Positions 25,375 to 35,744 of a DNA stretch of 64,000 bases are shown here, piece after piece. The DNA comes from Lacticaseibacillus hulanensis. Its GTDB lineage: Bacteria > Bacillota > Bacilli > Lactobacillales > Lactobacillaceae. The translations under genes were made by a program, and so were the position numbers. Under the pieces are notes generated by a model. It saw only the letters and a program-made list of their open reading frames with translations, ran no database searches and was not told where the DNA came from. Position 1 is the first letter of the stretch. Each line of letters opens with the position of its first letter. The stretch covers positions 1 through 64,000 of the forward strand of contig NZ_RRYD01000009.1 in assembly GCF_004010095.1 (NCBI RefSeq), written 5' to 3'.

Positions 25375-27501
25375 CTACTGCAAGGTTTGGGCAGTCGAGC
25401 TGTAACCCGATTGCTTCTTGACGTGGTACATGTCGTAGTACGCCTGAATAATGTCGTGCGTCATGTCCTTGGTGTACCCGTGTGAACTAAGGGAAACGTT
25501 CGGCATGACCACGGCCACCGTAATCTGCGGGTTCTTCGCCGGAGCCATCGCCACCAGTGAGATGTTCAGCGTGCTGACCACTGGCGACTTCAAGTTCTCC
25601 GGATCGGTGTGCGCAAAACTCTGCGCCGTCCCGGTCTTGGCCGCAACCCCAGGATTGAGCGTGCCAAGCACCTTCGCCGTTGCCCACGGGTCGGTCCCGT
25701 GACCAACCAGCCACATCCCCTGCTTGACGAAATCAATGTCCGCCGCGGAGTTACCAATCTTGCCCAGAATATTCGGCTGAGTGGTTGATTCCACCTGCGT
25801 CGAGTCATCACTGTTCTTTTGCGCAATGGACTGCACCAGGTATGGCTGCATCCGGTAACCACCATTGGCGATGGTCGAGACGTACTGGCCCATTTCCATT
25901 AACGTGTACGGGTCGTAGTTCCCAAAACCCATACTCAGCGCGGCCCCGGTGTTCAGGACCCCGTATTCGTTCAGGATGTCCCCGGGCTTCCCCGCGACTT
26001 CCCCCGGCATGTCAATTCCGGTCTTGAGGCCCAACCCGAACTGGTTGAAGTACCCCCGGACCTTGTCAAAGATGTTACTGTTCATGCGCATCCGGACCTT
26101 TGGAATGTAGTCGTTTCCGGATACCCCAGCTTCCTTCATGACCAGTCGCATCATGTAGATGTTACTGGAAACTTCAATCGCGTGTTGCGCGGTCATTGAG
26201 CTGTAAGTCCCAACTGGGTAGTCAGAACTCTTCACCTTGGTCCCCTTCAGGTAGATAGGATCTTCGGACTGGGTGTTGTTCGTGCGGGTAATCACACCGT
26301 CCTGCAGCGCCCCGAGCACCATGCCGGGCTTAACCGCCGACCCCATAACGAAGGACCGGTTAATCACCCCAAGTGAATCTTCATCAAGCTTGCCAGTCTT
26401 GAAGTTGTGCTTAAACCCAACCATGGACAACACTGCCCCGGTGTTCGGGTTCATGACCACGGCATAGGCCCCATCGGAAAGACTGGCGTTACCGGCGCCC
26501 AGTGCCTTGTTGAACTGGGTCTTCACGATGTTTTCAACCTTGGCCTGGAACTTGGAGTCGATGGTCAGGGTTAGGTTGGACCCCTTCTTCCCCTTGTACT
26601 TTTCAACCTGCTTGGCAATCTGGTTGGTACTGCTGAGCGAAACCTCGGTCTGGGACTTGCTCCCGCGCAGGGCGGTTTCGTATTGCTTCTCCAGGTACGA
26701 GGTCCCGACCCGGTCGTTCCGCGCGTAACCAGCCTCAAGGTATGACATCAGGGATTCACTTGGCAGCCCCGCCTTTTCCGAACTAACGTGCCCGATCACG
26801 GTCGTCATTGACTTCCCGTTCGGATATTCACGTTCCCAGTTCGTCCCGAGGTTAACCCCAGGCAGCGTGGTCAGGTGCTCGCTGACAACCGCAATTTCCT
26901 TTTCGCTAACGTTTTGGTCCTTGATGTTAACGGTCGAAAGCTGCGTGGCACCGTTCATGATCTTGTAGATTGCCGCGGCCTGTTTCTCCTGCGCATTCAG
27001 CGTCACGTGCTTGGTGCGCGCGACCTTCAACTGCAGCTTGTACAGCTTGTCGTCCTTGTACCCGCGCTGCTTCTTCGTGAGCTGCTTGTTGACGGCCTTG
27101 GTGTTGGCCGGCTTGGCGAGCCAGTAGTCCAGGATATCCCGCTTTTGCAGCTTCCCCGCATCGACCGTGATGTAGTTGGTCAGCCGGTTGGCCACCTGGT
27201 ACATCTGTTTAGCGGGCGTAGAGACGTTCTTGGTGTACGTGATGGCAGGTTCGGCCTTATTGTCGACCATGACCCGGCCCTGTGAGTCATAGATTTCACC
27301 ACGGGGCACGTTACCAGAAACGTCGGTGGTCCCGGTACGGTTAACTTCTGCGGCAAAACTATCCCCGTTTGCGATTTGCAGGTAGGCCAGCTGCGTCACT
27401 AGTCCTGCAAACAGCAGAAACGCCACGAAGAGTAAAAAATTCAGCCGAAATGGAATTGCAGATTTTGGGCGCTTAGGCCGTGGTGTACGAATGTACTTCA
27501 A
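25375..27501 (-). CDS. Class B penicillin-binding protein (transpeptidase)
   Basis: Cross-links peptidoglycan, probably in the elongation machine (PBP2A/2B type). 708 aa: short basic tail, one membrane anchor (about residues 22-45), dimerisation domain beginning NVPRGEIYDSQGRVM, then the transpeptidase domain with the active-site SAVK (in VMGSAVKPGM), SSN (SSNIYMMRL) and KTGTAQS motifs. A Gly/Ser stretch (ANGGYRMQPY) is typical. Monocistronic, with its own terminator. Confidence 0.93.
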   Translation of the reverse strand: MKYIRTPRPKRPKSAIPFRLNFLLFVAFLLFAGLVTQLAYLQIANGDSFAAEVNRTGTTDVSGNVPRGEIYDSQGRVMVDNKAEPAITYTKNVSTPAKQMYQVANRLTNYITVDAGKLQKRDILDYWLAKPANTKAVNKQLTKKQRGYKDDKLYKLQLKVARTKHVTLNAQEKQAAAIYKIMNGATQLSTVNIKDQNVSEKEIAVVSEHLTTLPGVNLGTNWEREYPNGKSMTTVIGHVSSEKAGLPSESLMSYLEAGYARNDRVGTSYLEKQYETALRGSKSQTEVSLSSTNQIAKQVEKYKGKKGSNLTLTIDSKFQAKVENIVKTQFNKALGAGNASLSDGAYAVVMNPNTGAVLSMVGFKHNFKTGKLDEDSLGVINRSFVMGSAVKPGMVLGALQDGVITRTNNTQSEDPIYLKGTKVKSSDYPVGTYSSMTAQHAIEVSSNIYMMRLVMKEAGVSGNDYIPKVRMRMNSNIFDKVRGYFNQFGLGLKTGIDMPGEVAGKPGDILNEYGVLNTGAALSMGFGNYDPYTLMEMGQYVSTIANGGYRMQPYLVQSIAQKNSDDSTQVESTTQPNILGKIGNSAADIDFVKQGMWLVGHGTDPWATAKVLGTLNPGVAAKTGTAQSFAHTDPENLKSPVVSTLNISLVAMAPAKNPQITVAVVMPNVSLSSHGYTKDMTHDIIQAYYDMYHVKKQSGYSSTAQTLQ

Positions 27502-27809
27502 TTGGGCATTCTCCTTACATACTTATGTACCCCATGATACCATGAGTGCGCAAACTCCGCGTGGCAAACACGGGCGTCATGCCACTTAACTTACACTTTT
27601 TTAAGATACATTCGCTTTCTGGTCGCCCAGAATTAACGAAATTGGCGGCCTGGCGGTATTTTTGAGGCGGTCACCGCAGCCTGCCCAACCGGTCAATCAA
27701 CTCGGCCCGGCCAATTGCGCAAAACTACATTAAATTCAACCTTTTTTCATGGAGCAAGGCCGAGGCGCGTGTTATGCTAAAAAGAACAAATAAAGGTTAG
27801 GAGACCAAT
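27502..27809. other. Divergent region between the PBP gene and yfhO-like gene
   Basis: 308 bp carrying both promoters. A TATGCT near 27772 is a possible -10 for the plus-strand gene; its -35 is poor. A small palindrome GCGGTCACCGC is at about 27668. I see no gene. Confidence 0.45.
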
Positions 27810-30464
27810 ATGCGTCTGGTCAAAGCAATTCGAAAGCACCCCTTGCTCGTGGCTTTTTTGCTACCAATCATCATCATGGCCATTTATTTTTTCGCGGTGC
27901 GGCACGTGTACCCGTTCGGCAATGGCAGTTTACTCACCGTTGATTTGGGGCAACAATACATAGATTTTTACGCATACTTTCGACAAACCCTGCTCGGCCA
28001 CCCCGGGCAGCTCTTTTACGCGTGGAATAACGCGCTTGGTGGGGATGCGTTCGGTACCTGGGCCTACTACTTAATTAGTCCCTTCAACCTGGTGCTGTGC
28101 CTCCTGCCAAAAGCGCAACTGGATCTCGGCATCACCATCATCACGCTTCTCAAGTACGGCAGTGCCAGCTGGACGATGGCCTACTACCTGAAGCACCACA
28201 ACGTTAACGGCGGCCTGCTGCCAACATTCGGGCTGGCGTACGCACTGAGCGGCTGGATGATTGCCAACCAGCTCAACCTAATTTGGTTTGACGGCGCCAT
28301 TATCCTGCCCCTCATTTGCCTCGGCATCGATCAGCTGCACGGTGCCCGGCCGAAGACGTACGTCCTGTGGCTCGCTATTGCCCTCATCACAAACTACTAC
28401 ACCGGCTACATGCTCTGCCTGTTTGTCATCGGGTACTTCGGCTTCACCTTGTGCGAGCAAACGCAAACTTGGCGCTTACTGCGCACCAGCCTGCTGCGCT
28501 TTGCCGGCGGGAGCCTGCTTGCCGGCGCGCTCGCCGCGGTTGTCCTGCTACCCACCTTCTTTCAGCTGACCCAGAGCAAGGGGACGTACACGGTGACCCA
28601 CATCACCGCGAAGTTCGAGTACAACCCGCTGCACCTGCTGAGCAAATTCTTCAGTGGCACATTCAACTTCGACCAGATGCCATCCGGTTTGCCGAACGTT
28701 TTCGTCGGCGCCATCGCGGTGCTGGCGGCGGTGCTGTACTTTACGTCCCGCAAAATTCGCTGGCAGGAACGCCTCGCCGCCCTCATCTGGACCGTGTTCC
28801 TGGGCATGTCCCTGATGTTCGAACCGCTGGATTTGCTGTGGCACGGCATGCAGTTCCCGGTCTGGTACCCGTACCGCTTCTCCTTTATCGTCTGCTTCTG
28901 GCTCATCCTGCTGGCGGCGCGCTACATTCAGGCAGAGCCGCGGGGTGCAAACCTAATCCAGCTGGCACTACTGCTCGCCATTGTGGCCAGCGCGGGCGCG
29001 TACGTGTGGCTGCACAAGAAATCGTTTAGTTTTCTCACCAGCCGCACCATCATTTTCAGCATCGTGCTTGGGCTCATGGCGGTCGTTCTGCTCAGCCTGC
29101 CGCGGCGGCGCGAATTCCGCGCTCTGGTGCTCGCATTCACAATTATCGATGCAACCGCCAGTTCCGTTTTGGCGCTCAACCAGATTAGCTACGTCAGCCA
29201 CAGCGACTACCACTCCTACACCACGACGCTGTCTGCGGGCGTCAGCAAGATTCAAAAGCAGGACACCGGCTTCTACCGCATTGGCAAAACCATTTTGCGG
29301 ACCAAAAACGACGCCATGCAGGTTGGCTACGTCGGCGAGGACCAATTCACGTCCATGATGCCACCCGCGCTGCCGAAATTCTTCAGTGAAATCGGGCAAC
29401 CCGAGGGGGATGGCTTCGTCACATACGCGAACGGTACCATCCTGCTCGATGCAATCCTGAACACGAAGTACTGGCTTAACCTGCAGCCGCAAAACAACAA
29501 TGATCTAAAGGGCAAGCTGCTGCCAACCCTCAGTCCCCGGCCCGACCTGGCCACCTACCACAGCTTCGGCCACACCGACCTGCTGGCGATTCGGCGCAAC
29601 CAAAACGCGCTGGGCTTCGGCTTTGCGGCCAGCGACCAGATTTTGAAAACCAAACTGAACTCGGGTAGCCCGATTGCCAACCAGGAGCTCATGCTGGCCG
29701 GACTCGAGGGCACTGGGTACAAATCGATGTTCTCCGTTGTGCCGTTCACCCACACCACCCTCACTAATCTGCAGGAGGTGAAGGGCAGCTCAATGGTCTA
29801 TAAGATGCGCGGCAAACACAAGGTCGGTAGCGTCGAATACCAATTCACGGTGCCAACCAGCGAGCCGCTATACTTGACCGTTGGCGGGGACTTCACCGAT
29901 AATGCGGTCACCATCACGCAAAACGGCAAGCAGATTAAGACGTACGACACCTTCCGCAACCAGGTGATGCTGAACGTCACGCCAACCGACACCAAGACGG
30001 TTCAGACACTGAAGTTCACGTTCAGCAAGCAGATTGATTTCGGCCAGGTAACGCTGTACCAATTGAACGAACAAAGCGCACTGCGCAGCATCAAACAGCT
30101 GGCAAAGAGCAAGTTGCACGTCACGAGTTTTCACAGCAATTCGCTGAACGGCACAATTAACATCAACCAGCCGGGCCAGGTTCTGTTCACGACCATTCCC
30201 TGGGCCAAGGGCTGGCACGTCAAAATCGACGGGAAGACGGCCACCCCGAAGAAGACGCTCGGCCTCTTCATGGCCTTTAAACTCAGTCGGGGCAAGCACA
30301 CCATCAGCATGGTCTACTACCCGCCGTACCTTGGCGTCGGCCTTGCAATCTCACTGGTCGCCGCGGCACTGGCCTGGCTGTGGCTGCACAAACGGCGAGA
30401 ATACCGCCACGCGGCCCCCATGTCGCGGCGGCTCAGGCTGCAAATGCGCAGAGGGCGTAACTAA
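27810..30464 (+). CDS. YfhO family membrane protein
   Basis: An 884-aa polytopic protein: about twelve membrane helices in the first 460 residues, one large extracellular domain (about 480-830) and a last helix near the C-terminus followed by a basic tail. The opening, VRHVYPFGNGSLLTVDLGQQ, is the family's first loop and active region. YfhO proteins are GT-C-like glycosyltransferases that decorate lipoteichoic acid or other wall polymers. AGGAG precedes the ATG. Transcribed alone with a strong terminator. Confidence 0.9.
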   Translation: MRLVKAIRKHPLLVAFLLPIIIMAIYFFAVRHVYPFGNGSLLTVDLGQQYIDFYAYFRQTLLGHPGQLFYAWNNALGGDAFGTWAYYLISPFNLVLCLLPKAQLDLGITIITLLKYGSASWTMAYYLKHHNVNGGLLPTFGLAYALSGWMIANQLNLIWFDGAIILPLICLGIDQLHGARPKTYVLWLAIALITNYYTGYMLCLFVIGYFGFTLCEQTQTWRLLRTSLLRFAGGSLLAGALAAVVLLPTFFQLTQSKGTYTVTHITAKFEYNPLHLLSKFFSGTFNFDQMPSGLPNVFVGAIAVLAAVLYFTSRKIRWQERLAALIWTVFLGMSLMFEPLDLLWHGMQFPVWYPYRFSFIVCFWLILLAARYIQAEPRGANLIQLALLLAIVASAGAYVWLHKKSFSFLTSRTIIFSIVLGLMAVVLLSLPRRREFRALVLAFTIIDATASSVLALNQISYVSHSDYHSYTTTLSAGVSKIQKQDTGFYRIGKTILRTKNDAMQVGYVGEDQFTSMMPPALPKFFSEIGQPEGDGFVTYANGTILLDAILNTKYWLNLQPQNNNDLKGKLLPTLSPRPDLATYHSFGHTDLLAIRRNQNALGFGFAASDQILKTKLNSGSPIANQELMLAGLEGTGYKSMFSVVPFTHTTLTNLQEVKGSSMVYKMRGKHKVGSVEYQFTVPTSEPLYLTVGGDFTDNAVTITQNGKQIKTYDTFRNQVMLNVTPTDTKTVQTLKFTFSKQIDFGQVTLYQLNEQSALRSIKQLAKSKLHVTSFHSNSLNGTININQPGQVLFTTIPWAKGWHVKIDGKTATPKKTLGLFMAFKLSRGKHTISMVYYPPYLGVGLAISLVAAALAWLWLHKRREYRHAAPMSRRLRLQMRRGRN

Positions 30465-30485
30465 CAACGAAGGCAACATTACCGC

Positions 30486-30533
30486 ACACAAAAAGGCTCA
30501 TTGAGGAAAAATCCTCAATGAGCCTTTTTGTGT
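30486..30533. terminator. Bidirectional terminator
   Basis: ACACAAAAAGGCTCATTGAGGA and its complement form a 22-bp stem with AAAA loop, ending in TTTTTGTGT. Shared by the yfhO-like gene and liaR. Confidence 0.92.
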
Positions 30534-30567
30534 ACCCACCAGCGTTTTACAGAAAAAAAGGTTTCCC

Positions 30568-31236
30568 CTAGACTGCGGGAATGTGGTCGGCCTCGCCACC
30601 AGCGGGTTTGACGATGCCGTGCTTGAACGCGTAGATTGCAGCCTTGGTCCGGTCATCGACTTCCAGCTTGGCCAGAATGTTAGACACGTGCGTCTTCACG
30701 GTCTTGAGGGTGATGAACAGTTCGTCGGCGATTTCCTGGTTGCTCTTGCCTTGCGCAATGAGCTTCAGGACCTCGCGTTCGCGCGTCGTCAAATCGTCGT
30801 ACAGTGCCATGTCGGCGGCGACCTTGCTGCGGTTCATGATTTTGGTGGTGACTTCCGGTTCAAGCACCGTCTGCCCCTTAGCTGTCTGCCGGATGGCGTC
30901 GGCGATTTCTTCCGCCGTGCTGGTCTTCAGTATGTAACTGGCCGCGCCGGCCTCAATTGCGGGGTAAACCAGTTCGTCGTCGATAAAACTCGTCAGAATG
31001 ATCACGCGCGCTTCGGGCCAGGCCTTGAGGATTTTCTTGGTCGCATCCACCCCGTTCATGTTGGGCATAATGAGGTCCATCAAAATCACGTCCGGGCGAA
31101 TTGCCAGGGCTTTTTCCAGCCCCTGCTCTCCGTCTTCCGCTTCGGCAACCACCGTTAAGTCGTCCTGCACGTTGAGGTACGAGGAAATCCCCAAACGTAC
31201 CATTTCGTGATCATCAACAATCAATACTTTAATCAT
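30568..31236 (-). CDS. liaR: NarL-type response regulator (LiaR/VraR-like)
   Basis: 222 aa: receiver domain starting MIKVLIVDDHEMVR with phosphoacceptor Asp in VILMDLIMPN, then a LuxR-type helix-turn-helix (LTTREREVLKLIAQGKSNQE). It overlaps liaS by eight bases. A longer upstream frame exists but the ATG used here, after AAGGAAGG, starts the receiver exactly. With liaS and liaF it forms the cell-envelope stress cassette, here in order liaF-liaS-liaR. Confidence 0.92.
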   Translation of the reverse strand: MIKVLIVDDHEMVRLGISSYLNVQDDLTVVAEAEDGEQGLEKALAIRPDVILMDLIMPNMNGVDATKKILKAWPEARVIILTSFIDDELVYPAIEAGAASYILKTSTAEEIADAIRQTAKGQTVLEPEVTTKIMNRSKVAADMALYDDLTTREREVLKLIAQGKSNQEIADELFITLKTVKTHVSNILAKLEVDDRTKAAIYAFKHGIVKPAGGEADHIPAV

Positions 31237-32287
31237 CGTCTTGTCCTTCCTTCGCAATTGGGACCCGAATCTCAACACTAGTTCCCTGGTTAGGGAAGCT
31301 GATAACCCGCGCGGTCCCGCCAATTGCGGCAGCGCGTTCCTGGATGTTGCCCAAGCCATAACTGCCCGCGGATTCACTCTTGCTGGTGTCAAAACCAACC
31401 CCATCGTCAACCACGCGCAGAATAACGGTGCCCGCTGATTCGTCCAGGTACACTTCCAGCTCCTCGGCCTCCGCGTGGCGCAGGGTGTTACTGAGCAGTT
31501 CCTGAACAATGCGGAACAAATTGTCTTCGACCGCCGGGGCCAACGTCACGTCTTCCAGTTCCCACGTGATGCGAATCTTAATCTTGGTCTGCAATTCCTT
31601 CAGTAGACCAATAATCCCCTCACGCAGGTGTTTGCCGGCCAAACTCGTCGGCCGCAAGTGCAAAAGCAGCGCCCGCATCTCCGACTGCGCCGAGTTGACC
31701 ACGCGCTCGATGGTTTTGACCTGCTTGAGCAGTGGGTCGTCATCGTCCGCTTTCTTAAGTGTACTACGCATCGCGGACAACATCATCATTGCGGCAAAAA
31801 GCTGCTGGGAAACCGAGTCGTGCAGCTCCCGCGCAATGCGGTGGCGTTCCTGAATCAGGATGTCCTCTTTCGCCTCGCCGCCAATCATGACGGGCTGGGC
31901 ACTGTAGCGCGCGATTTCGGCCTGCAGCCGCTCCATCTTGCGCCGTAATTGCTCAAGCATAACCGCACTTTCGCGGCCAAACTCAACCGAGTTGCGCCGG
32001 GTGTTAGTCAATGTGGGCACGTCCAGCTGGTTCGTGAGCATGACCGACAGCCGGTTCGCCACGTTTCGTTCTACCCGGTGCACCGCGATGTACGTGATAA
32101 TGGCGGCAAGAAGCCCAGTGGTCATTGCCCCGAGCAACGCGTAGAGGCCAATCATGTTGTTGGTCATGGAGCTGATAAAACTGTCAAAACCCCGCGTCCG
32201 TTGGGTCATCCACACCAGGATGGCCTCAAACCCGAGGGTAATAATCATGACGGAACTAAAAATTCCGAGTAAGCTGCGTTTCCTCAT
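31229..32287 (-). CDS. liaS: Sensor histidine kinase (LiaS/VraS-like)
   Basis: Membrane sensor of envelope damage. Two membrane segments (about 10-30 and 45-70) with only a short outer loop, a HAMP-like linker, the HisKA_3 phosphoacceptor in HRIARELHDSVSQQLF, then the ATPase domain ending GLGNIQERAAAIGG. 352 aa. Four-base overlap with liaF and eight-base overlap with liaR show one tight operon. Confidence 0.92.
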   Translation of the reverse strand: MRKRSLLGIFSSVMIITLGFEAILVWMTQRTRGFDSFISSMTNNMIGLYALLGAMTTGLLAAIITYIAVHRVERNVANRLSVMLTNQLDVPTLTNTRRNSVEFGRESAVMLEQLRRKMERLQAEIARYSAQPVMIGGEAKEDILIQERHRIARELHDSVSQQLFAAMMMLSAMRSTLKKADDDDPLLKQVKTIERVVNSAQSEMRALLLHLRPTSLAGKHLREGIIGLLKELQTKIKIRITWELEDVTLAPAVEDNLFRIVQELLSNTLRHAEAEELEVYLDESAGTVILRVVDDGVGFDTSKSESAGSYGLGNIQERAAAIGGTARVISFPNQGTSVEIRVPIAKEGQDDD

Positions 32288-33006
32288 ACCGGCACGACCT
32301 CCAAATCCCCAATGAAGGCACTGGTGACAATTCGGATGTGGCGCGGTGCACTTTCGTAATCATCGGAAAATAGCCGAATGGTCTCGTTGCGCAGCGGGTG
32401 CGTTTGGCCCGCAAACGTAACGTTCCCAATGAGCGCCGAGTGGTTCAGCTCGATGCCAATCCCGATTGGGACCAGCAACCGGGTCTTCCCGAAGCCCTTG
32501 CGAATCATGACGACGTTGTCCCGCTTGGGCAAAATCGTGTTACCAAGGTCAACAATTGTGTCCCCGGCAATGAGCGTCAGGTTCACGTCGTCCCACTCGT
32601 AGACGGATTGGCCAACCACAAAATCGCCAAACCAAGGGCGGCGCTGTGTGCTGTGGTCCGCATTTTCCTCCGCGCTGCGAATGCTGATGAATTGTTTCTT
32701 GAACCAGGGGAACACCCCTAAGGCGCCGAAGCCCTGCCGCCCGGTGGATAGGACGGCAATGATGCCAATCAAAATCATCCACCAAACGGTCGGGTTGATG
32801 AAGATGGTCACAACCAGCGCAATAATGCCGAAGACAAACAGTGGTGTCCGCAGCCAATTCTTACGCCGCAGCGAATTCGCCCAGCACACACTAAGCGCTC
32901 CGAGAATACTGAACGCGAGCGTTGGTGGATTACTGATGATTTGGTAGCCTAACAGCAAAGCCAGTGCAGCTTCGATGAGGACAAAAACCCGTGCTTTAGC
33001 AGACAT
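32284..33006 (-). CDS. liaF: LiaF-like membrane protein
   Basis: 240 aa: three or four membrane helices at the N-terminus (ARVFVLIEAALALLLGYQII; TPLFVFGIIALVVTIFI) and a soluble beta-rich C-terminal DUF2154-type domain. In relatives LiaF holds LiaS inactive without stress. It overlaps the following liaS by four bases. Confidence 0.88.
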   Translation of the reverse strand: MSAKARVFVLIEAALALLLGYQIISNPPTLAFSILGALSVCWANSLRRKNWLRTPLFVFGIIALVVTIFINPTVWWMILIGIIAVLSTGRQGFGALGVFPWFKKQFISIRSAEENADHSTQRRPWFGDFVVGQSVYEWDDVNLTLIAGDTIVDLGNTILPKRDNVVMIRKGFGKTRLLVPIGIGIELNHSALIGNVTFAGQTHPLRNETIRLFSDDYESAPRHIRIVTSAFIGDLEVVPV

Positions 33007-33105
33007 GTTGCACCATCCTTCCTCATCACATCATACCTGATTTTCGCAAAATTACTTAGGGCTTGGGGCCGATTTTTTACCCGAAACACAAATTAACTGG
33101 CCAAA

Positions 33106-33138
33106 ACAAAAAAGACCGCCAGAAACTGACGTGTGGTC
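33106..33138 (-). terminator. Terminator after greA
   Basis: Minus-strand hairpin GACC-CACGTCAG / CTGGCG-GGTC with six T. Confidence 0.7.
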
Positions 33139-33178
33139 AGCTTCCAATCAGCCCATTTTGCGCAATTGCCTTGGTTGT

Positions 33179-33652
33179 TTACTTAACTTCAGTAATCTTC
33201 ACGTCCATCGTGCCACCTGGGGTCTGAATGGAAACGTGGTCGCCCACGTGCTTACCAATCAGTCCAGCGGCGATAGGTGATTCGTTGCTAATCTTACCCT
33301 CAAATGGATCTGCTTCCGCAGCACCAACAATCTGGTAGGATTCTGGTTCGTCTTCACCGTCTTCAAGGAAGGTAACGGTGCGACCCACAGCGATTTCGTC
33401 GGGAGCCACAGCATCACTGTCGATGATTTCGGCGTAACGCAGCATGGTCTCTACCTGGCCAATCCGGGTTTCGAGTGTGGACTGTTCATCCTTGGCACTC
33501 TCGTATTCGGAGTTTTCGGACAGGTCACCGAAAGAACGCGCAATCTTAATGCGTTCGATTACCTGAGGACGCTTAACGAGCTTCATGTCCTCGAGTTCCT
33601 TTTCAAGCTTTGCTTTGCCTTCTGCAGTCATTGGGTACGTCTTATCTGCCAT
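33179..33652 (-). CDS. greA: Transcription elongation factor GreA
   Basis: Rescues backtracked RNA polymerase by stimulating transcript cleavage. 157 aa: N-terminal antiparallel coiled coil ([35 protein letters not shown] with tip acidic residues) and C-terminal FKBP-like domain ([14 protein letters not shown]). ATG with AAAGGA ahead chosen over an in-frame ATG 33 bp upstream. Downstream of udk and separated from it by a strong hairpin. Confidence 0.96.
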   Translation of the reverse strand: MADKTYPMTAEGKAKLEKELEDMKLVKRPQVIERIKIARSFGDLSENSEYESAKDEQSTLETRIGQVETMLRYAEIIDSDAVAPDEIAVGRTVTFLEDGEDEPESYQIVGAAEADPFEGKISNESPIAAGLIGKHVGDHVSIQTPGGTMDVKITEVK

Positions 33653-33711
33653 TGTTAAAAATCCTTTCATCGGGGAAATCCCCACAATTTGATTTTAGTT
33701 CATTTAATACA

Positions 33712-33742
33712 GGAAGAGCAAACCCAGCAGGTTTGCTCTTCC
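33712..33742. terminator. Strong hairpin between udk and greA
   Basis: Perfect 13-bp arms GGAAGAGCAAACC / GGTTTGCTCTTCC with a five-base loop, immediately after the udk stop. There is no T-run on the minus strand, so it may act as an RNA stability or processing element, or a weak terminator. Confidence 0.5.
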
Positions 33743-33747
33743 GTATG

Positions 33748-34389
33748 CTAGGCCAATCCGCGGTCGTTCAAGATGGCCTGAATCTTTGTTGCTAGCAAAT
33801 CAATCGCAACCTGATTCTCACCGCCCTCGGGCACAATCAGATCTGCGTAACGCTTGGTTGGTTCAATGAATTCATGGTACATCGGTTTAACGGTGCTGCG
33901 GTACTGCTGAATAATGTTATCCAGCGACCGGCCACGTTCGACCATGTCCCGCTGAATCCGCCGAATGACACGAATGTCGTCATCCGTATCAACGAAGACC
34001 TTGATGTCCATCAAATTCCGCAGTTCCTCGTCAGCAAGAATGAGGATGCCCTCCAGAATGATGACGTCCTTTGGTTCAACGTGCACCGTTTCCTCGCTGC
34101 GGTTATGAATGGTGTAATCATAAACGGGCTTGTCAATCGGCTTGCGGGCGAGCAACTTCTTGAGGTCGCTCACCAGTAGCTCGGTGTCAAAGGCCAGTGG
34201 GTGGTCGTAGTTGATTAACTTGCGCTCCGCAAATGGCAGCGTACTTGCCTTGTAGTAGGAATCTTGCTCCAAAAGCATGATGGAACTGTTCTTAGAGAAG
34301 TGTTCGAAGATGGCGTGTGCAACCGTTGTTTTTCCGGAGGCAGACCCACCGGTAATACCAATTACGATTGGTTTCTGAAGTTCAGTCAC
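33748..34389 (-). CDS. udk: Uridine kinase
   Basis: Pyrimidine salvage: phosphorylates uridine and cytidine. 213 aa with P-loop GGSASGKTT, the substrate region [31 protein letters not shown] and the [20 protein letters not shown] segment. Follows mltG by 14 bp, as in bacilli, then greA. Confidence 0.95.
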   Translation of the reverse strand: MTELQKPIVIGITGGSASGKTTVAHAIFEHFSKNSSIMLLEQDSYYKASTLPFAERKLINYDHPLAFDTELLVSDLKKLLARKPIDKPVYDYTIHNRSEETVHVEPKDVIILEGILILADEELRNLMDIKVFVDTDDDIRVIRRIQRDMVERGRSLDNIIQQYRSTVKPMYHEFIEPTKRYADLIVPEGGENQVAIDLLATKIQAILNDRGLA

Positions 34390-34403
34390 GATTGTTACTC
34401 TTT

Positions 34404-35549
34404 CTATTGGTTGTCAGAGCCGATTGCGGCTTTGTTAACATTGTGTTCAGACAAGGTCCGGGCGAAGCGAATCTTCCCGGTCTTCAGGTTTGCAACGAAG
34501 TACAAGTAATCCTTGTCTCGGTCTGCTGGATTGAGCGTGGCCTGAACTGATGCCAAACTAGGCTGGTTAAACGGTCCTGGACCAAATCCAGGGTGTTTGT
34601 ACAGGTTGTACGGCGATTTAACTTTAAGGTCGTCAAGCGTCAAATGCGTTTTGTGCGTGTTGAGCGCGTACATAATTGCGACGTCAGACTGAAGCGGCAT
34701 GTTGATGGCGATTCGGTTGTAGAACACCCCAGCAATCTTGCGCCGACTGGTGGCGGTCACCCCTTCACGTTCAACAAGCGACGCAAGCGTCATTGTTTCC
34801 TGAACGCTCAGGTTCTTGTCGTCCATCGTCTTGTAGTACGGGCTGAGCGTGGTGTCCGTCTTGGCAACCATTTCGGAGACCAACTGCTCAGCACTCATGT
34901 TCTTCGAAACGTCGTACGTTGCGGGGAACAAATAACCTTCAAGTCGGTACCGCACGCCCTTAGCCTTGGACGTATCGGTTAACAACTTCGGGTATTTCTT
35001 GAGCAACTGCTTGAACAGTTTCTCACTCTTGATTGCCTTCATGAAGGACTTTCTGGTCAGGTTCGGATCCTTTTTGGTGTAATCCTTCATCGACTTCGCG
35101 ATGTCAGAAATCGTCACCCCTTCACGCACGAGCACGTGCGCGACCGGTTTGGCGTTCACCGTATCCGTCCGCATTGTGTCAATGACCGCAGCCAGCGTCA
35201 TGGACGGCTTGAGCGTGTATTCACCAGCCTGGAACCCGGTCAGGTTGTGCGATTTGATGTAGTAGTTAAACACCATCGCACTCTTAATGACCTTCTTGTC
35301 AGCCAAAATTGCGGCAATCTGCTTGTTGGTTGAACCAACCGGAATCGTCACAGTCACCTGCGCCTTGGAGTCAGGATTAGCCGGACCCATCGCGGACTTC
35401 ACGTAACGGAAACCCATGAAGACGATCACGACAATGAGCGTCAAAATTATCCCAACAATCCACCACACAATGCGCTTAGTCACCGCACTCTGGAGTTCGC
35501 GTACGGACCGTTTATCCTGCCCGCTTGCATCATTTTTATTATCTGCCAC
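34404..35549 (-). CDS. mltG: Endolytic transglycosylase MltG (YceG)
   Basis: Cuts nascent glycan strands, limiting their length. 381 aa: one membrane segment (about 28-50, [18 protein letters not shown]), a LysM-like subdomain and the catalytic domain with the key glutamate in [21 protein letters not shown]-terminal end includes [17 protein letters not shown]-type site before the ATG. Operon mltG-udk-greA. Confidence 0.94.
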   Translation of the reverse strand: MADNKNDASGQDKRSVRELQSAVTKRIVWWIVGIILTLIVVIVFMGFRYVKSAMGPANPDSKAQVTVTIPVGSTNKQIAAILADKKVIKSAMVFNYYIKSHNLTGFQAGEYTLKPSMTLAAVIDTMRTDTVNAKPVAHVLVREGVTISDIAKSMKDYTKKDPNLTRKSFMKAIKSEKLFKQLLKKYPKLLTDTSKAKGVRYRLEGYLFPATYDVSKNMSAEQLVSEMVAKTDTTLSPYYKTMDDKNLSVQETMTLASLVEREGVTATSRRKIAGVFYNRIAINMPLQSDVAIMYALNTHKTHLTLDDLKVKSPYNLYKHPGFGPGPFNQPSLASVQATLNPADRDKDYLYFVANLKTGKIRFARTLSEHNVNKAAIGSDNQ

Positions 35550-35744
35550 CGTTAAACCCCCATTGCGTCACATATCCTTAATATTTTACCATGCAGCATT
35601 GAGAATGACCATAGTATCAGCTGCACGCTTGGTTAAGTATAGGTAACAAATACGGGGCAACTCTCTCTCCGCCCTGGTCTCCCCCACACCCTCGCTGTCC
35701 GGCAGCGTGAGTCCTTGGTGAAGTTCTGGGCATGTAGTGGTCTA
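35550..35744. other. GC-rich non-coding left part of the pheT-mltG gap
   Basis: Outside the long-range helix that follows. Apart from the mltG upstream region it is rich in C and G with runs such as GGTCTCCCCC, and holds a small hairpin CGCTGTCCGGCAGCG at 35693-35707. No gene seen. Confidence 0.5.
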
